Assembly: GCA_910586375.1 (NCBI GenBank) | Contig: CAJUIE010000073.1 | Coordinates: 1-8,565 of the forward strand | DNA length: 8,565 bases | From: an uncultured Alistipes sp. | GTDB lineage: Bacteria > Bacteroidota > Bacteroidia > Bacteroidales > Rikenellaceae | Reading direction: 5' to 3' | Shown: positions 1 through 7,256 of the stretch, piece after piece | How the letters are laid out: the number at the start of each line of letters is the position of its first letter | Numbering within the stretch: position 1 is the first letter of the stretch | The notes under the pieces: model-generated | What the model saw: only the letters and a program-made list of their open reading frames with translations | What the model was told of the DNA's origin: nothing | Database searches by the model: none | Program-made: the position numbers and the translations under genes

Positions 1-235
1 GCTCAAATGTATGCGCCAATACCGCAAACTCGTCGGCAAGTCCGTCGAAGTATTGCTCTCGAGCGGCATAAAAATCACGGCCCGGCTCGATGCTGTGGAC
101 GAAGCGGGAATCACCCTCTCCTACGAGGAGAAGCAGACCGTCGAAGGCAAGAAACGCAAACAGCTCGTAACGGTCACCCGCACCTATCCCTTCGCCGAAA
201 TTAAGTCGACACGGGAATATCTGGATTTCAAGTAA
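1..235 (+). CDS. rimP: Ribosome maturation factor RimP, C-terminal part (5' end outside window)
   Basis: RimP binds the 30S subunit during its late assembly. The open frame enters the window at base 2 and ends with TAA at 233-235, so only about 77 C-terminal residues are present; the ATG at 11 is internal because the frame stays open to the window edge. The visible part, starting LKCMRQYRKLVGKSVEVLL, fits the Sm-like C-terminal domain of RimP: short beta strands (VEVLL, KITARLDAV, GITLSYEE), a basic loop GKKRKQ, and the closing strands VTVTRTYPFAEIKST. The identification rests equally on position, since rimP directly precedes nusA and infB in many bacteria. The gap to nusA is 15 bp, so the two are probably co-transcribed. 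The sequence alone is short and weakly conserved, but the context makes the call firm. Confidence 0.88.
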   Translation, partial: LKCMRQYRKLVGKSVEVLLSSGIKITARLDAVDEAGITLSYEEKQTVEGKKRKQLVTVTRTYPFAEIKSTREYLDFK

Positions 236-250
236 AAAATAAAATACCCC

Positions 251-1480
251 ATGGACAATCTGAATCTCATCAGCAACTTCGCAGAGTTCAAGGAGCTGAA
301 AAACATCGACAAGTCGACCATGATCGGCGTTCTGGAAGATGTCTTCCGTCACGCCTTGCAGAAGCAGTACGAGACGGACGAGAACTTCGACGTGATCATC
401 AACCCCGAAAAGGGCGACCTCGAAATCTGGCGTAATCGCACTGTCGTGGAAGACGGCGCTGTGGAGAATCCCAATACCCAGATCGCTGTATCGGAAGTCA
501 AGGCTATCGACTCCACCTATGAGGTTGGTGACGAGTATGCCGACGAGATCAAACTCTCCTCGTTCGGACGCCGCACCGTGTTATCGCTACGTCAAAACCT
601 CGCCTCGCGCATTCTCGATCTGGAGAAGGCCAGTCTCTACGAGAAATACTCGGAGAAGGTGGGCGAAATCATCACGGGCGAGGTTTACCAGGTCTGGAAA
701 AAGGAGGTGCTGATCCTCGACGATGATGAGAACGAGCTGATTCTCCCCAAGAGCGAGCAGATACCCAACGATTTTTATCGCAAGGGCGACACGATCAAGG
801 CTATCGTCAAGTCCGTCGAGATGAACAATAACCAGCCGCGCATCATCCTTTCGCGTACGGCCAGCCAGTTCCTTGAACGCCTTTTCGAACAGGAGGTTCC
901 GGAGATTTTCGACGGTCTGATCACCATCAAGAAGATCGTCCGCATCCCCGGCGAACGGGCCAAGGTTGCCGTAGAGTCTTACGACGACCGCATCGACCCG
1001 GTAGGCGCCTGCGTCGGTATGAAGGGTTCGCGTATCTACTCGATTGTCAAGGAGCTGCGCAACGAAAATATCGACGTGGTAAACTACACGGCCAACACGC
1101 AGCTGATGATCCAGCGCGCCCTGAACCCTGCGAAGATTTCATCAATCACCCTCGATGAAGAGAAGCAGACCGCAGCCGTCTACCTCAAGCCCGACCAGGT
1201 GTCGCTGGCCATCGGCAAGGGCGGTCTGAACATCCGGCTTTCGAAGATGCTCACCGGCTACGACATCGACGTCTACCGCGAAGTCGAGGAAGAAGACGTG
1301 GCGTTGAGCGAATTTGCCGACGAGATCGACGCTTGGATCATCGAAGCCCTTAAGAACGTGGGTTGCGACACGGCCAAGAGCGTCCTGGAGCTCTCCGTCG
1401 AAGAGATTGCCGCACGTGCTGACCTGGAGGTCGAGCAGGCACAGAAAGTGGTGGAGATTCTCAAGGCCGAGTTTGAATAA
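251..1480 (+). CDS. nusA: Transcription termination/antitermination factor NusA
   Basis: NusA binds RNA polymerase and the nascent transcript and modulates pausing, termination and antitermination. The 409 residues show the usual order. The N-terminal polymerase-binding domain covers about 1-130. An S1 domain (about 138-202) begins GEIITGEVYQVWKKEVLIL. The first KH domain has the GMKG loop at 256-259, the second has GKGG at 322-325 followed by LNIRLS. A helix-hairpin-helix-like acidic tail (about 355-409) contains EALKNVGCDTAKSVLELSVEEIA. The protein is complete and of the short form typical of Bacteroidota, without the two long C-terminal acidic repeats of the E. coli protein. The start at 251 is supported by the conserved N-terminus (NLISNFAEFKELKNIDKSTM) and an A-rich leader without a Shine-Dalgarno sequence. 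It lies 15 bp after rimP and 61 bp before infB. Confidence 0.97.
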   Translation: MDNLNLISNFAEFKELKNIDKSTMIGVLEDVFRHALQKQYETDENFDVIINPEKGDLEIWRNRTVVEDGAVENPNTQIAVSEVKAIDSTYEVGDEYADEIKLSSFGRRTVLSLRQNLASRILDLEKASLYEKYSEKVGEIITGEVYQVWKKEVLILDDDENELILPKSEQIPNDFYRKGDTIKAIVKSVEMNNNQPRIILSRTASQFLERLFEQEVPEIFDGLITIKKIVRIPGERAKVAVESYDDRIDPVGACVGMKGSRIYSIVKELRNENIDVVNYTANTQLMIQRALNPAKISSITLDEEKQTAAVYLKPDQVSLAIGKGGLNIRLSKMLTGYDIDVYREVEEEDVALSEFADEIDAWIIEALKNVGCDTAKSVLELSVEEIAARADLEVEQAQKVVEILKAEFE

Positions 1481-1541
1481 ACACCGGTCGGACGAACGCG
1501 CCTCCACAATATAATTGACAAGCAAAGAAAACGACACGATA

Positions 1542-4325
1542 ATGGGGAATGAAAGAAAATTAAGGCTCATTCAGGTGGCCAAGGAGTTCAACGTGGGACT
1601 GAATACCATCACGGACTTCCTGCATAAGAAGGGCATCAAGAGCGACGGATCACCTAACACACAGGTCGACGCCGAAACCTATGCCGTCCTGGAGAAAGAG
1701 TTCGGCTCCAGCCGCAGCAGCGGCAATGCCCGTGACTCAATCCGCGAACGCATCGCTCAGAAACAGACGACCATCACCCTTGAGGCATCCCGCACGCAGG
1801 AGCGCGAAGAGGAGAAAGAGGTAGTCATCAAGAGCAACGTCATCAACGTGCGCGACGAGATCCGCCAGCCGAAGTTCCTCGGCAAGATCGATCTCTCACC
1901 TAAACCTAAGGCCGGAGCGGCACAGCCCGAAGTTGCACAGCCCGAAGCTCCGACCCCGGCTCCGGCTCCACAGGCGGAGCGTGAACACCCGGCTGCTCCC
2001 GAAACTCCGAAAACCGGACAGGCCGAGGCCCCTGCACATGCAGCTCCGCCCCCCGCGGTAACTCCCGCACTGCCCGATGCTCCGGTCACCGCACCTGCCA
2101 AAGAGACTAAAGACGATGTTTTCCGCCCTGCGACCGTAACCCTTCAGGGACCGCAGGTTCTCGGCACGATGGATGTCTCGGGCTTTGTCCCCGGCGGCAA
2201 ACACAAACGCAAACGCCTCTCCAAAGAGAAAGTTGACGTCACCAAGGCCCAGAAAGGCAGCGCCGGCGAAAGCCGCGGCAGCGGTCAAGGCAACGCGGGA
2301 GGTCAGAACCGCCCGGGCAGCGGCGCAGGACAGAATCGTCCCGGCACCCAGAACCAGCCCCGCCCCGGCGAAGGACGCCGCAACCGCAACAAGAAGAACA
2401 GCCAGCCTGTCATCCGCCCCGAGGTAAGCGACGAAGAGGTTTCGAAGCAGATTAAGGATACCCTGGCTCGTCTGACGGCCAAGGGAGCCAAAACCAAGGG
2501 TTCGAAATACCGCAAGGAGAAACGCGACGCCGTGCACGAACGGATGAACGAAGAGTTCGAACGTTCAGAAATGGAACGTTCAACACTCAAGGTCACCGAG
2601 TTCGTAACGGTCAGCGAGCTGGCTGCAATGATGAACGTCTCACCGACTCAGGTCATCACGGCCTGCATGAACTTAGGTCTGATGGTATCGATCAACCAGC
2701 GGCTCGATGCCGAAGCACTGGTGGTCGTGGCCGAGGAGTTCGGGTTCAAGGTCGAATTCGTCTCGGTCGAAATCCAGGAAGCTATCGCCGAGGAGGATAT
2801 CGACGACGAGCAGAATCTGCAGCCCCGTCCCCCTATCGTCACGGTCATGGGCCATGTCGACCACGGTAAGACGTCGCTGCTGGATAACATCCGCAAAACC
2901 AACGTTATCGAGGGCGAGGCCGGCGGTATTACCCAACATATCGGCGCCTACAGCGTCGAACTCAATGGCCAGAAGATCACTTTCCTCGATACTCCGGGTC
3001 ACGAAGCCTTCACGGCCATGCGCGCCCGCGGTGCGAAGATCACCGACGTGGCTATCATCATCGTGGCGGCCGACGACAGCGTGATGCCTCAGACGGTCGA
3101 GGCGATCAACCACGCGCAGGCCGCGGGCGTTCCGATGGTCTTTGCCATCAACAAGATCGACAAACCCAGCGCCAATCCCGACCACATCAAGGAACAGCTC
3201 TCGCAGATGAACTACCTCGTCGAGTCGTGGGGCGGCAAGTATCAGGATCAGGATATTTCGGCCAAGAAGGGACTCAACCTCGACAAGCTGCTGGAAAAGG
3301 TGCTGCTCGAAGCCGAGATGCTCGACCTGAAGGCCAATCCCGACAAGAAAGCCGTGGGTACGGTCATCGAGTCGACCCTCGACAAGGGCCGAGGCTATGT
3401 CTCGACGATCCTGGTGCAGAGCGGTACGCTACACATCGGCGATGTGGTGCTCTCAGGCACTTATACGGGCCGCGTGAAGGCCATGTTCAACGAAGACGGC
3501 AAGAAAGTCACCGAAGCAGGTCCTTCGACGCCGGTGCAGGTGTTGGGTCTCAACGGAGCCCCGCAGGCCGGCGACACGTTCAACGTCATGGAGGACGACC
3601 GCTCGGCCCGCGAAATCGCCAACAAACGCGAACAGCTCCAGCGCATGCAGGGCATCATGACCCAGAAGCACGTAACGCTCGACGAGATCGGTCGCCGCAT
3701 CGCCATCGGCTCGTTCAAGGAGCTGAACATCATTGTCAAGGGCGACGTCGACGGCTCGGTCGAGGCCATGTCCGGGTCACTCATCAAACTCTCGAAGGAG
3801 ACCGTGCAGGTCAACGTCATTCACGCCGCCGTGGGTCAAATTTCAGAGTCTGACGTGCTGCTGGCCGCAGCTTCGAACGCCATCATCGTGGGCTTCCAGG
3901 TACGTCCGTCTGCCGCAGCCCGCAAGGTCGCAGAGAAAGAGGAGATCGAAATCCGCCTCTACTCGATCATCTACGATGCCGTGAACGACATCAAGGATGC
4001 TATCGAGGGCATGTTGGAACCCGTCATGAAGGAGGAGATCGTGGCTTCGGTCGAGGTACTGGAGATCTTCAAAATTTCGAAGGTCGGAACCGTGGCCGGA
4101 TGTATGGTCCGCGAAGGCAAACTCCAACGCTCGACCCCCATCCGCGTCATCCGCGACGGTATCGTGATCTACACCGGCAAACTCGGTTCGCTCAAACGCT
4201 TCAAAGACGACGTGAAGGAGGTGACCTCGGGTCAGGACTGCGGTCTGAACATCGAGTCGTTCAACGACATTCGCGTAGGCGACATCGTGGAGGGCTACGA
4301 ACAGGTCGAAGTCAAACGCAAGTAA
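1542..4325 (+). CDS. infB: Translation initiation factor IF-2
   Basis: IF-2 is the GTPase that brings initiator tRNA to the 30S subunit and promotes 50S joining. The 927-residue protein starts at the ATG at 1542 (MGNERKLRLIQVAKEFNVG), where the first IF2_N module begins; a TTG at 1515 in the same frame would add nine unrelated residues. A long linker follows, Ala/Pro-rich at about 126-188 and Gly/Arg/Asn-rich at about 245-287 (repeated QNRPG). A second IF2_N module lies at about 347-400. The GTPase domain carries G1 GHVDHGKT (437-444), G2 GGITQH (461-466), G3 DTPGHE (483-488), G4 NKID (537-540) and G5 SAK (573-575). Domains II, III and the tRNA-binding C-terminal domain follow to the end. All catalytic motifs are intact. 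It is the last gene of the rimP-nusA-infB cluster visible here. Confidence 0.97.
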   Translation: MGNERKLRLIQVAKEFNVGLNTITDFLHKKGIKSDGSPNTQVDAETYAVLEKEFGSSRSSGNARDSIRERIAQKQTTITLEASRTQEREEEKEVVIKSNVINVRDEIRQPKFLGKIDLSPKPKAGAAQPEVAQPEAPTPAPAPQAEREHPAAPETPKTGQAEAPAHAAPPPAVTPALPDAPVTAPAKETKDDVFRPATVTLQGPQVLGTMDVSGFVPGGKHKRKRLSKEKVDVTKAQKGSAGESRGSGQGNAGGQNRPGSGAGQNRPGTQNQPRPGEGRRNRNKKNSQPVIRPEVSDEEVSKQIKDTLARLTAKGAKTKGSKYRKEKRDAVHERMNEEFERSEMERSTLKVTEFVTVSELAAMMNVSPTQVITACMNLGLMVSINQRLDAEALVVVAEEFGFKVEFVSVEIQEAIAEEDIDDEQNLQPRPPIVTVMGHVDHGKTSLLDNIRKTNVIEGEAGGITQHIGAYSVELNGQKITFLDTPGHEAFTAMRARGAKITDVAIIIVAADDSVMPQTVEAINHAQAAGVPMVFAINKIDKPSANPDHIKEQLSQMNYLVESWGGKYQDQDISAKKGLNLDKLLEKVLLEAEMLDLKANPDKKAVGTVIESTLDKGRGYVSTILVQSGTLHIGDVVLSGTYTGRVKAMFNEDGKKVTEAGPSTPVQVLGLNGAPQAGDTFNVMEDDRSAREIANKREQLQRMQGIMTQKHVTLDEIGRRIAIGSFKELNIIVKGDVDGSVEAMSGSLIKLSKETVQVNVIHAAVGQISESDVLLAAASNAIIVGFQVRPSAAARKVAEKEEIEIRLYSIIYDAVNDIKDAIEGMLEPVMKEEIVASVEVLEIFKISKVGTVAGCMVREGKLQRSTPIRVIRDGIVIYTGKLGSLKRFKDDVKEVTSGQDCGLNIESFNDIRVGDIVEGYEQVEVKRK

Positions 4326-4563
4326 CCGGGGGAGAGCGGCGGCGCAAGGCTGGAGAAGACTGTCAGAGAAGGACTTGGCGGACGCTGACCGACAGAGACA
4401 ATGACAGCTATCGGGCTAGCGAGCCGCTGTCCCGCCCCGCGGAGACTCGTAAAAACAGCGCTCCCCATGCCGGTTGCGCCTCGCTGAAACCACCTCCAGT
4501 TGCCTCCGCAAACGATGAAACAGGCACCCAGAAATAACGAAAAACTAAACTCAAACCATACAC
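4326..4563. other. 238-bp gap between infB and the CoA-transferase gene; no convincing gene
   Basis: No open frame here has a good start or a recognisable product; frames crossing it are read-through shadows of the neighbours. No TTG/TAnnTTTG promoter pair and no T-tailed terminator was found. One imperfect hairpin is visible at 4403-4431: GACAGC pairs with GCTGTC and an inner GGCT/AGCC stem closes an AGCG loop, with bases bulged on the left side. It is followed by a G+C-rich stretch, not by T residues, so it is not a standard terminator. The last 45 bases before the next ATG are A-rich, as is common before Bacteroidota start codons. The block is G+C-rich and longer than the other gaps in the cluster. 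Confidence 0.5.
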
Positions 4564-5883
4564 ATGAACACCCAAATTCATTTCATCACCCCCGAAGAGG
4601 CTGTCAAGGTGATCAAATCGGGCGATCACGTCCATCTGAGTTCTGTAGCTTCGGCTCCGCAGTGTCTCATCAACGCCATGTGTGCTCGTGGCGAAGCCGG
4701 TGAGCTGAAAAACGTACACGTCCACCACCTCCACACCGAAGGACCGGCACCTTATGCCGATCCCAAATTCGAGGGCATCTTCCAGCTGGACTCGTTCTTC
4801 GTGGGTGCCAACGTGCGCAAGGTCACCCAGAGCGGCGATGCCGATTACATCCCCATCTTCCTGAGCGAAACGCAGAAGCTCTATCGCTGCGGTGCAGTGC
4901 CATGCAATGTGGCGATGATCCAGGTCTGCCCTCCCGACAAGCACGGCTACGTGTCTCTCGGCACATCAGTGGACGCAACGCTGGCGGCCGTGGAGTGCGC
5001 CGAACATGTCATCGCCGTGGTGAACAAGAACGTTCCCCGTTCGTTCGGTCAGGCCATGATTCCGATGTCGAAGATCGACATGTTCGTCGAGGACGACACA
5101 CCGCTCATCGAAGCCCACTTCGCCGAGCCCAACGAAATCGAGACGGCCATCGGCAAGCACTGTGCAGCCCTCATCGAGGACGGAGCCACGCTCCAGATGG
5201 GCATCGGCGCCATTCCCAATGCAGTGCTGAGCCAGTTAGGCGGACATAAAGACCTCGGTATCCACACCGAAATGTTCGCCGACGGCGTCCTGCCGCTCGT
5301 CGAGAAGGGCGTGGTCAATGGCGAGGCCAAGAAAACCGACCCCGGCAAGATGGTTTCGACGTTCCTGATGGGTTCCAAGACCGTCTACGACTTCATCGAC
5401 GACAACCCGGGTGTGCTGATGATGGATGTCGGCTATACGAACGACCCCTACATTATCTCGCAGAACGACAAGTTCGTAGCCATCAACTCTGCACTACAGA
5501 TCGACCTCACGGGCCAGGTGTGCGCCGATTCGCTCGGCACCAAGTTCTGGTCAGGCGTCGGCGGACAAATCGACTTCGTCTACGGCGCGTCGCTCTCGAA
5601 GGGCGGCAAGGCCATCATCGCCATGCCGTCGATTACGAACAAGGGCGTTTCAAAAATTTGTCCCACGCTGCTGGACGGTGCCGGTGTCGTCACCACGCGC
5701 AACCACATCCACTGGTTCGTCACCGAGTTCGGAGCTGTTGACCTCTACGGCAAAACGATGCAGGAACGCGCCCGGCTATTGATTTCGATCGCCCACCCCT
5801 CCGCACAGGAGGAGCTCGACCGCGCAGCTTTCGAGCGCTGGGGGTCACACCACCACTACATCAAAGGATACATGGCGAAATAA
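4564..5883 (+). CDS. Acetyl-CoA hydrolase/CoA-transferase family protein (4-hydroxybutyrate CoA-transferase-like)
   Basis: Class I CoA-transferase of the acetyl-CoA hydrolase/4-hydroxybutyrate CoA-transferase family, 439 residues, the usual full length. Such enzymes move CoA between acyl-CoA and free acids such as acetate, butyrate, propionate, succinate or 4-hydroxybutyrate through a covalent glutamyl-CoA intermediate, in the cytoplasm. Visible signatures are the N-terminal SGDHVHLSS region, the expected catalytic glutamate E236 in GIHTEMFADG, and the glycine-rich GVGGQIDFVYGAS segment (331-341) near the active site. The C-terminal end has the HWFVTEFGAVDLYGKT block followed by HP and FERWG. 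The start at 4564 gives the conserved MNTQIHFITPEEAVK opening. Substrate choice cannot be read from the sequence; a role in anaerobic acid fermentation is inference. The gene ends 31 bp before a strong terminator and appears monocistronic, although no promoter was recognised upstream. A decayed copy of its 3' end lies at 7256-7321. Confidence 0.93.
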   Translation: MNTQIHFITPEEAVKVIKSGDHVHLSSVASAPQCLINAMCARGEAGELKNVHVHHLHTEGPAPYADPKFEGIFQLDSFFVGANVRKVTQSGDADYIPIFLSETQKLYRCGAVPCNVAMIQVCPPDKHGYVSLGTSVDATLAAVECAEHVIAVVNKNVPRSFGQAMIPMSKIDMFVEDDTPLIEAHFAEPNEIETAIGKHCAALIEDGATLQMGIGAIPNAVLSQLGGHKDLGIHTEMFADGVLPLVEKGVVNGEAKKTDPGKMVSTFLMGSKTVYDFIDDNPGVLMMDVGYTNDPYIISQNDKFVAINSALQIDLTGQVCADSLGTKFWSGVGGQIDFVYGASLSKGGKAIIAMPSITNKGVSKICPTLLDGAGVVTTRNHIHWFVTEFGAVDLYGKTMQERARLLISIAHPSAQEELDRAAFERWGSHHHYIKGYMAK

Positions 5884-5913
5884 TACGCCATCCGGACCGC
5901 CTTTTTTACCGCC

Positions 5914-5946
5914 ACCGCCCCGGAATATTCCGGGGCGGTATTTTGT
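5914..5946 (+). terminator. Rho-independent terminator after the CoA-transferase gene
   Basis: A perfect 26-bp palindrome at 5914-5939 (13-bp arms beginning ACCGCCCCGG, AATATT at the centre) is followed by ATTTTGT. It starts 31 bp after the stop codon. The G+C-rich stem and T-rich tail favour termination of plus-strand transcription. The preceding bases contain two further ACCGCC copies and a T6 run, which could offer alternative pairings. Confidence 0.82.
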
Positions 5947-6029
5947 ATGGAGGGGAAGCTTACGCAGGCTGACCTTGCAACACCACAGAGACAGCGGCGG
6001 CAGGCGCGCACCCAGCCCGGCAAAGCCAC

Positions 6030-6065
6030 AAAAAATTCCCGACATGCATCACTGCACGTCGGGAA
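6030..6065 (-). terminator. Rho-independent terminator of the minus-strand lipoprotein gene
   Basis: Read on the minus strand, an 8-bp stem TTCCCGAC/GTCGGGAA (6058-6065 with 6036-6043) continues inward past one mismatch as TGCA/TGCA around a 4-base loop, and is followed by six T residues (A6 at 6030-6035 on the plus strand). It lies 23 bp beyond the stop codon of the lipoprotein at 6089. Confidence 0.83.
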
Positions 6066-6088
6066 CTCCATTTTCCGTCGGACAATTC

Positions 6089-7153
6089 CTATTCTTCGAC
6101 TGCCGAATAGTAGGTCAATTTACCCGTATAGGTCGAGGTCACGTTGCGCTCTGCTCCATCCTTGAGCTTGATTTTCAGCGTGTAGACATCGCCATCGCGG
6201 CTTACGTCGACCGTTCCCGTATCGAGCCGCGCTTCGATCTGACGGCGGGTCGAGTAAAACCAGCAACCCCAGTAACCGCCATAAGAAGCGTCGTACATAC
6301 CGGCCAGCATCGACCCGGCAGGCAGCGCTTCCGCCGTATTGGCATCGAGGAGCGTATAAACCCCATCGGGAATATAATCGCTCACGCCGCTCGTGGCGTT
6401 GAACGCCAGCTGCATCGCATCGCCCTGACCGAAGTTGATGTCCAAATCATAGTCCTCTTCGGCCAACACGACGTTCCACGCATCGGAGCCTGCCTCGTAG
6501 ATATCACCATAGTAAATCGCCATCCCCTGGGAAAAAGCCAGCTCCACATCCTCGGTCAGGTTGCTCATGTTGCCCTCCTGCGTACGATTGTAGACAGGCA
6601 CGGGACCGTAATATTCGAACTCGTAGGGCTCTTCGTTATCGAACTTGAGCGAGCAGGTCACCTTATAGAGCCCGTCGATCAACTCGATTTTGACCGCTCC
6701 GCTCTGCGCTTCGGCGTTGACGAAGTAGCCCTCCTCATCGGGAGTGCCCAAATAGGTGTCGCCTTCGCCGTTGAGTGTCCCGGCCGGATGCTCCGACCCA
6801 TCGTTCATCGGATAATCTCCCGCCTCGAGCGTGGCGAAATCGGGATTTGCAGCCAAAGCCCCATTGAAATCGAGGCAGAGAACACGGAAGCCGCCGGAGA
6901 CGCTGGCATCCTCGATATGGAAGTTGATCCAATAGTTGCCCGACCCCTCTCCGTGATAATCACCCTTGTAATAACCCTCGGCACGCACGCCTTCGGTCAG
7001 AGCCGGTTTCTCAGGCTCTTCGGATCCGTTATTTCCCCCCCCCGGCGTCTGTCCGGTTTCGGGTGCGGTAGCAGAGTCGTCGTCGCTGCAAGCCGACAAC
7101 AGGCTTACGACACACAGAGTCGCAGCCGCCAGCAGGAATTTTTCGAATTTCAT
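6089..7153 (-). CDS. Predicted surface lipoprotein with two similar domains, function unknown
   Basis: A 354-residue protein with a lipoprotein signal peptide: basic start MKFEKF, hydrophobic stretch, lipobox LSAC with the acylated cysteine at 22. The next residues, SDDD, resemble the acidic lipoprotein export signal of Bacteroidota, which would place it on the cell surface (inference). A Pro/Gly/Asn/Glu-rich linker covers about 28-53. Two similar beta-rich halves follow, about 61-189 and 207-350. Both contain a YYxGD(Y/I)Y-like opening, then an aromatic line (NYWINFHI or AWNVVLAE), a (A/P)(G/D)xY segment before PAG, a GY(F/W) strand, DGxYxVxxxLK or DGDVYTLKIKLK, and end near YYGP or YTGKLTYYS. 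I do not recognise the family. It has its own candidate promoter (7189-7220) and terminator (6030-6065), so it is probably monocistronic. A G9 tract in the linker codes for Pro-Gly-Gly-Gly (37-40) and may make expression switchable. The 394-residue frame on the opposite strand is an antisense shadow. Confidence 0.9.
   Translation of the reverse strand: MKFEKFLLAAATLCVVSLLSACSDDDSATAPETGQTPGGGNNGSEEPEKPALTEGVRAEGYYKGDYHGEGSGNYWINFHIEDASVSGGFRVLCLDFNGALAANPDFATLEAGDYPMNDGSEHPAGTLNGEGDTYLGTPDEEGYFVNAEAQSGAVKIELIDGLYKVTCSLKFDNEEPYEFEYYGPVPVYNRTQEGNMSNLTEDVELAFSQGMAIYYGDIYEAGSDAWNVVLAEEDYDLDINFGQGDAMQLAFNATSGVSDYIPDGVYTLLDANTAEALPAGSMLAGMYDASYGGYWGCWFYSTRRQIEARLDTGTVDVSRDGDVYTLKIKLKDGAERNVTSTYTGKLTYYSAVEE
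7030..7046. repeat. 17-bp direct repeat, copy 1 (TATTT-C9-GGC)
   Basis: Identical over 17 bases to 7240-7256, in the same orientation and exactly 210 bp away. This copy lies within the lipoprotein coding sequence and contains its G9 tract. The two copies bracket the promoter, start codon and signal-peptide region of the gene. Confidence 0.85.
7035..7043 (-). repeat. G9 homopolymer inside the lipoprotein coding sequence
   Basis: Nine C residues on the plus strand are nine G residues in the coding strand, encoding the Pro-Gly-Gly-Gly of the linker at residues 37-40. With ten G the next codons read AAA TAA, an immediate stop. With eight G the frame reads about a dozen codons and stops at a TGA. 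Only G9 (or a change by three) keeps the protein whole. Confidence 0.9.
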
Positions 7154-7188
7154 ACTTAACTAACCTTTAAATTTGACTGAAAACACAG

Positions 7189-7220
7189 CGAAGGTACTAA
7201 AAAATTTCCGATTCGACCAA
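7189..7220 (-). promoter_or_regulatory. Candidate Bacteroidales-type promoter for the lipoprotein gene
   Basis: On the minus strand TTG (7218-7220) is followed after 21 bp by TACCTTCG (7189-7196), one base off the Bacteroidales -7 consensus TAnnTTTG. The element ends 35 bases before the ATG at 7153, close to the leader length seen for the lipocalin-like gene. It is the best match in this upstream region, with the mismatch lowering confidence. Confidence 0.6.
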
Positions 7221-7227
7221 TTTGGTC
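7215..7227. promoter_or_regulatory. Dyad over the -33 element of the lipoprotein promoter (possible operator)
   Basis: GACCA-ATT-TGGTC, 5-bp arms around a 3-bp centre, covers the TTG of the candidate -33 element. A regulator bound here would compete with the sigma factor. The dyad is short and no regulator is identified. Confidence 0.35.
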
Positions 7228-7239
7228 CTCGCCATACGC

Positions 7240-7256
7240 TATTTCCCCCCCCCGGC
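7240..7256. repeat. 17-bp direct repeat, copy 2 (TATTT-C9-GGC), upstream of the lipoprotein promoter
   Basis: Second copy of the repeat at 7030-7046. Its C9 tract (7245-7253) lies 24 bp upstream of the lipoprotein -33 element on the minus strand, and abuts the decayed CoA-transferase fragment starting at 7256. Confidence 0.85.

Noticed and set aside
1515..1541. TTG start for infB adding nine residues
   Set aside because: The ATG at 1542 begins the conserved IF2_N module, while the added residues match nothing known.
2673..3185. 170-residue minus-strand frame within infB
   Set aside because: It is antisense to the conserved GTPase domain of IF-2.
4408..4944. 178-residue minus-strand frame across the infB/CoA-transferase gap
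   Set aside because: Most of it is antisense to the CoA-transferase gene and the rest lacks a start or recognisable motif.
5975..7159. 394-residue open frame on the plus strand opposite the lipoprotein gene
   Set aside because: The minus-strand frame has a signal peptide, lipobox, internal domain repeat, promoter and terminator; the plus-strand frame has none of these and looks like an antisense shadow of G+C-rich codons.
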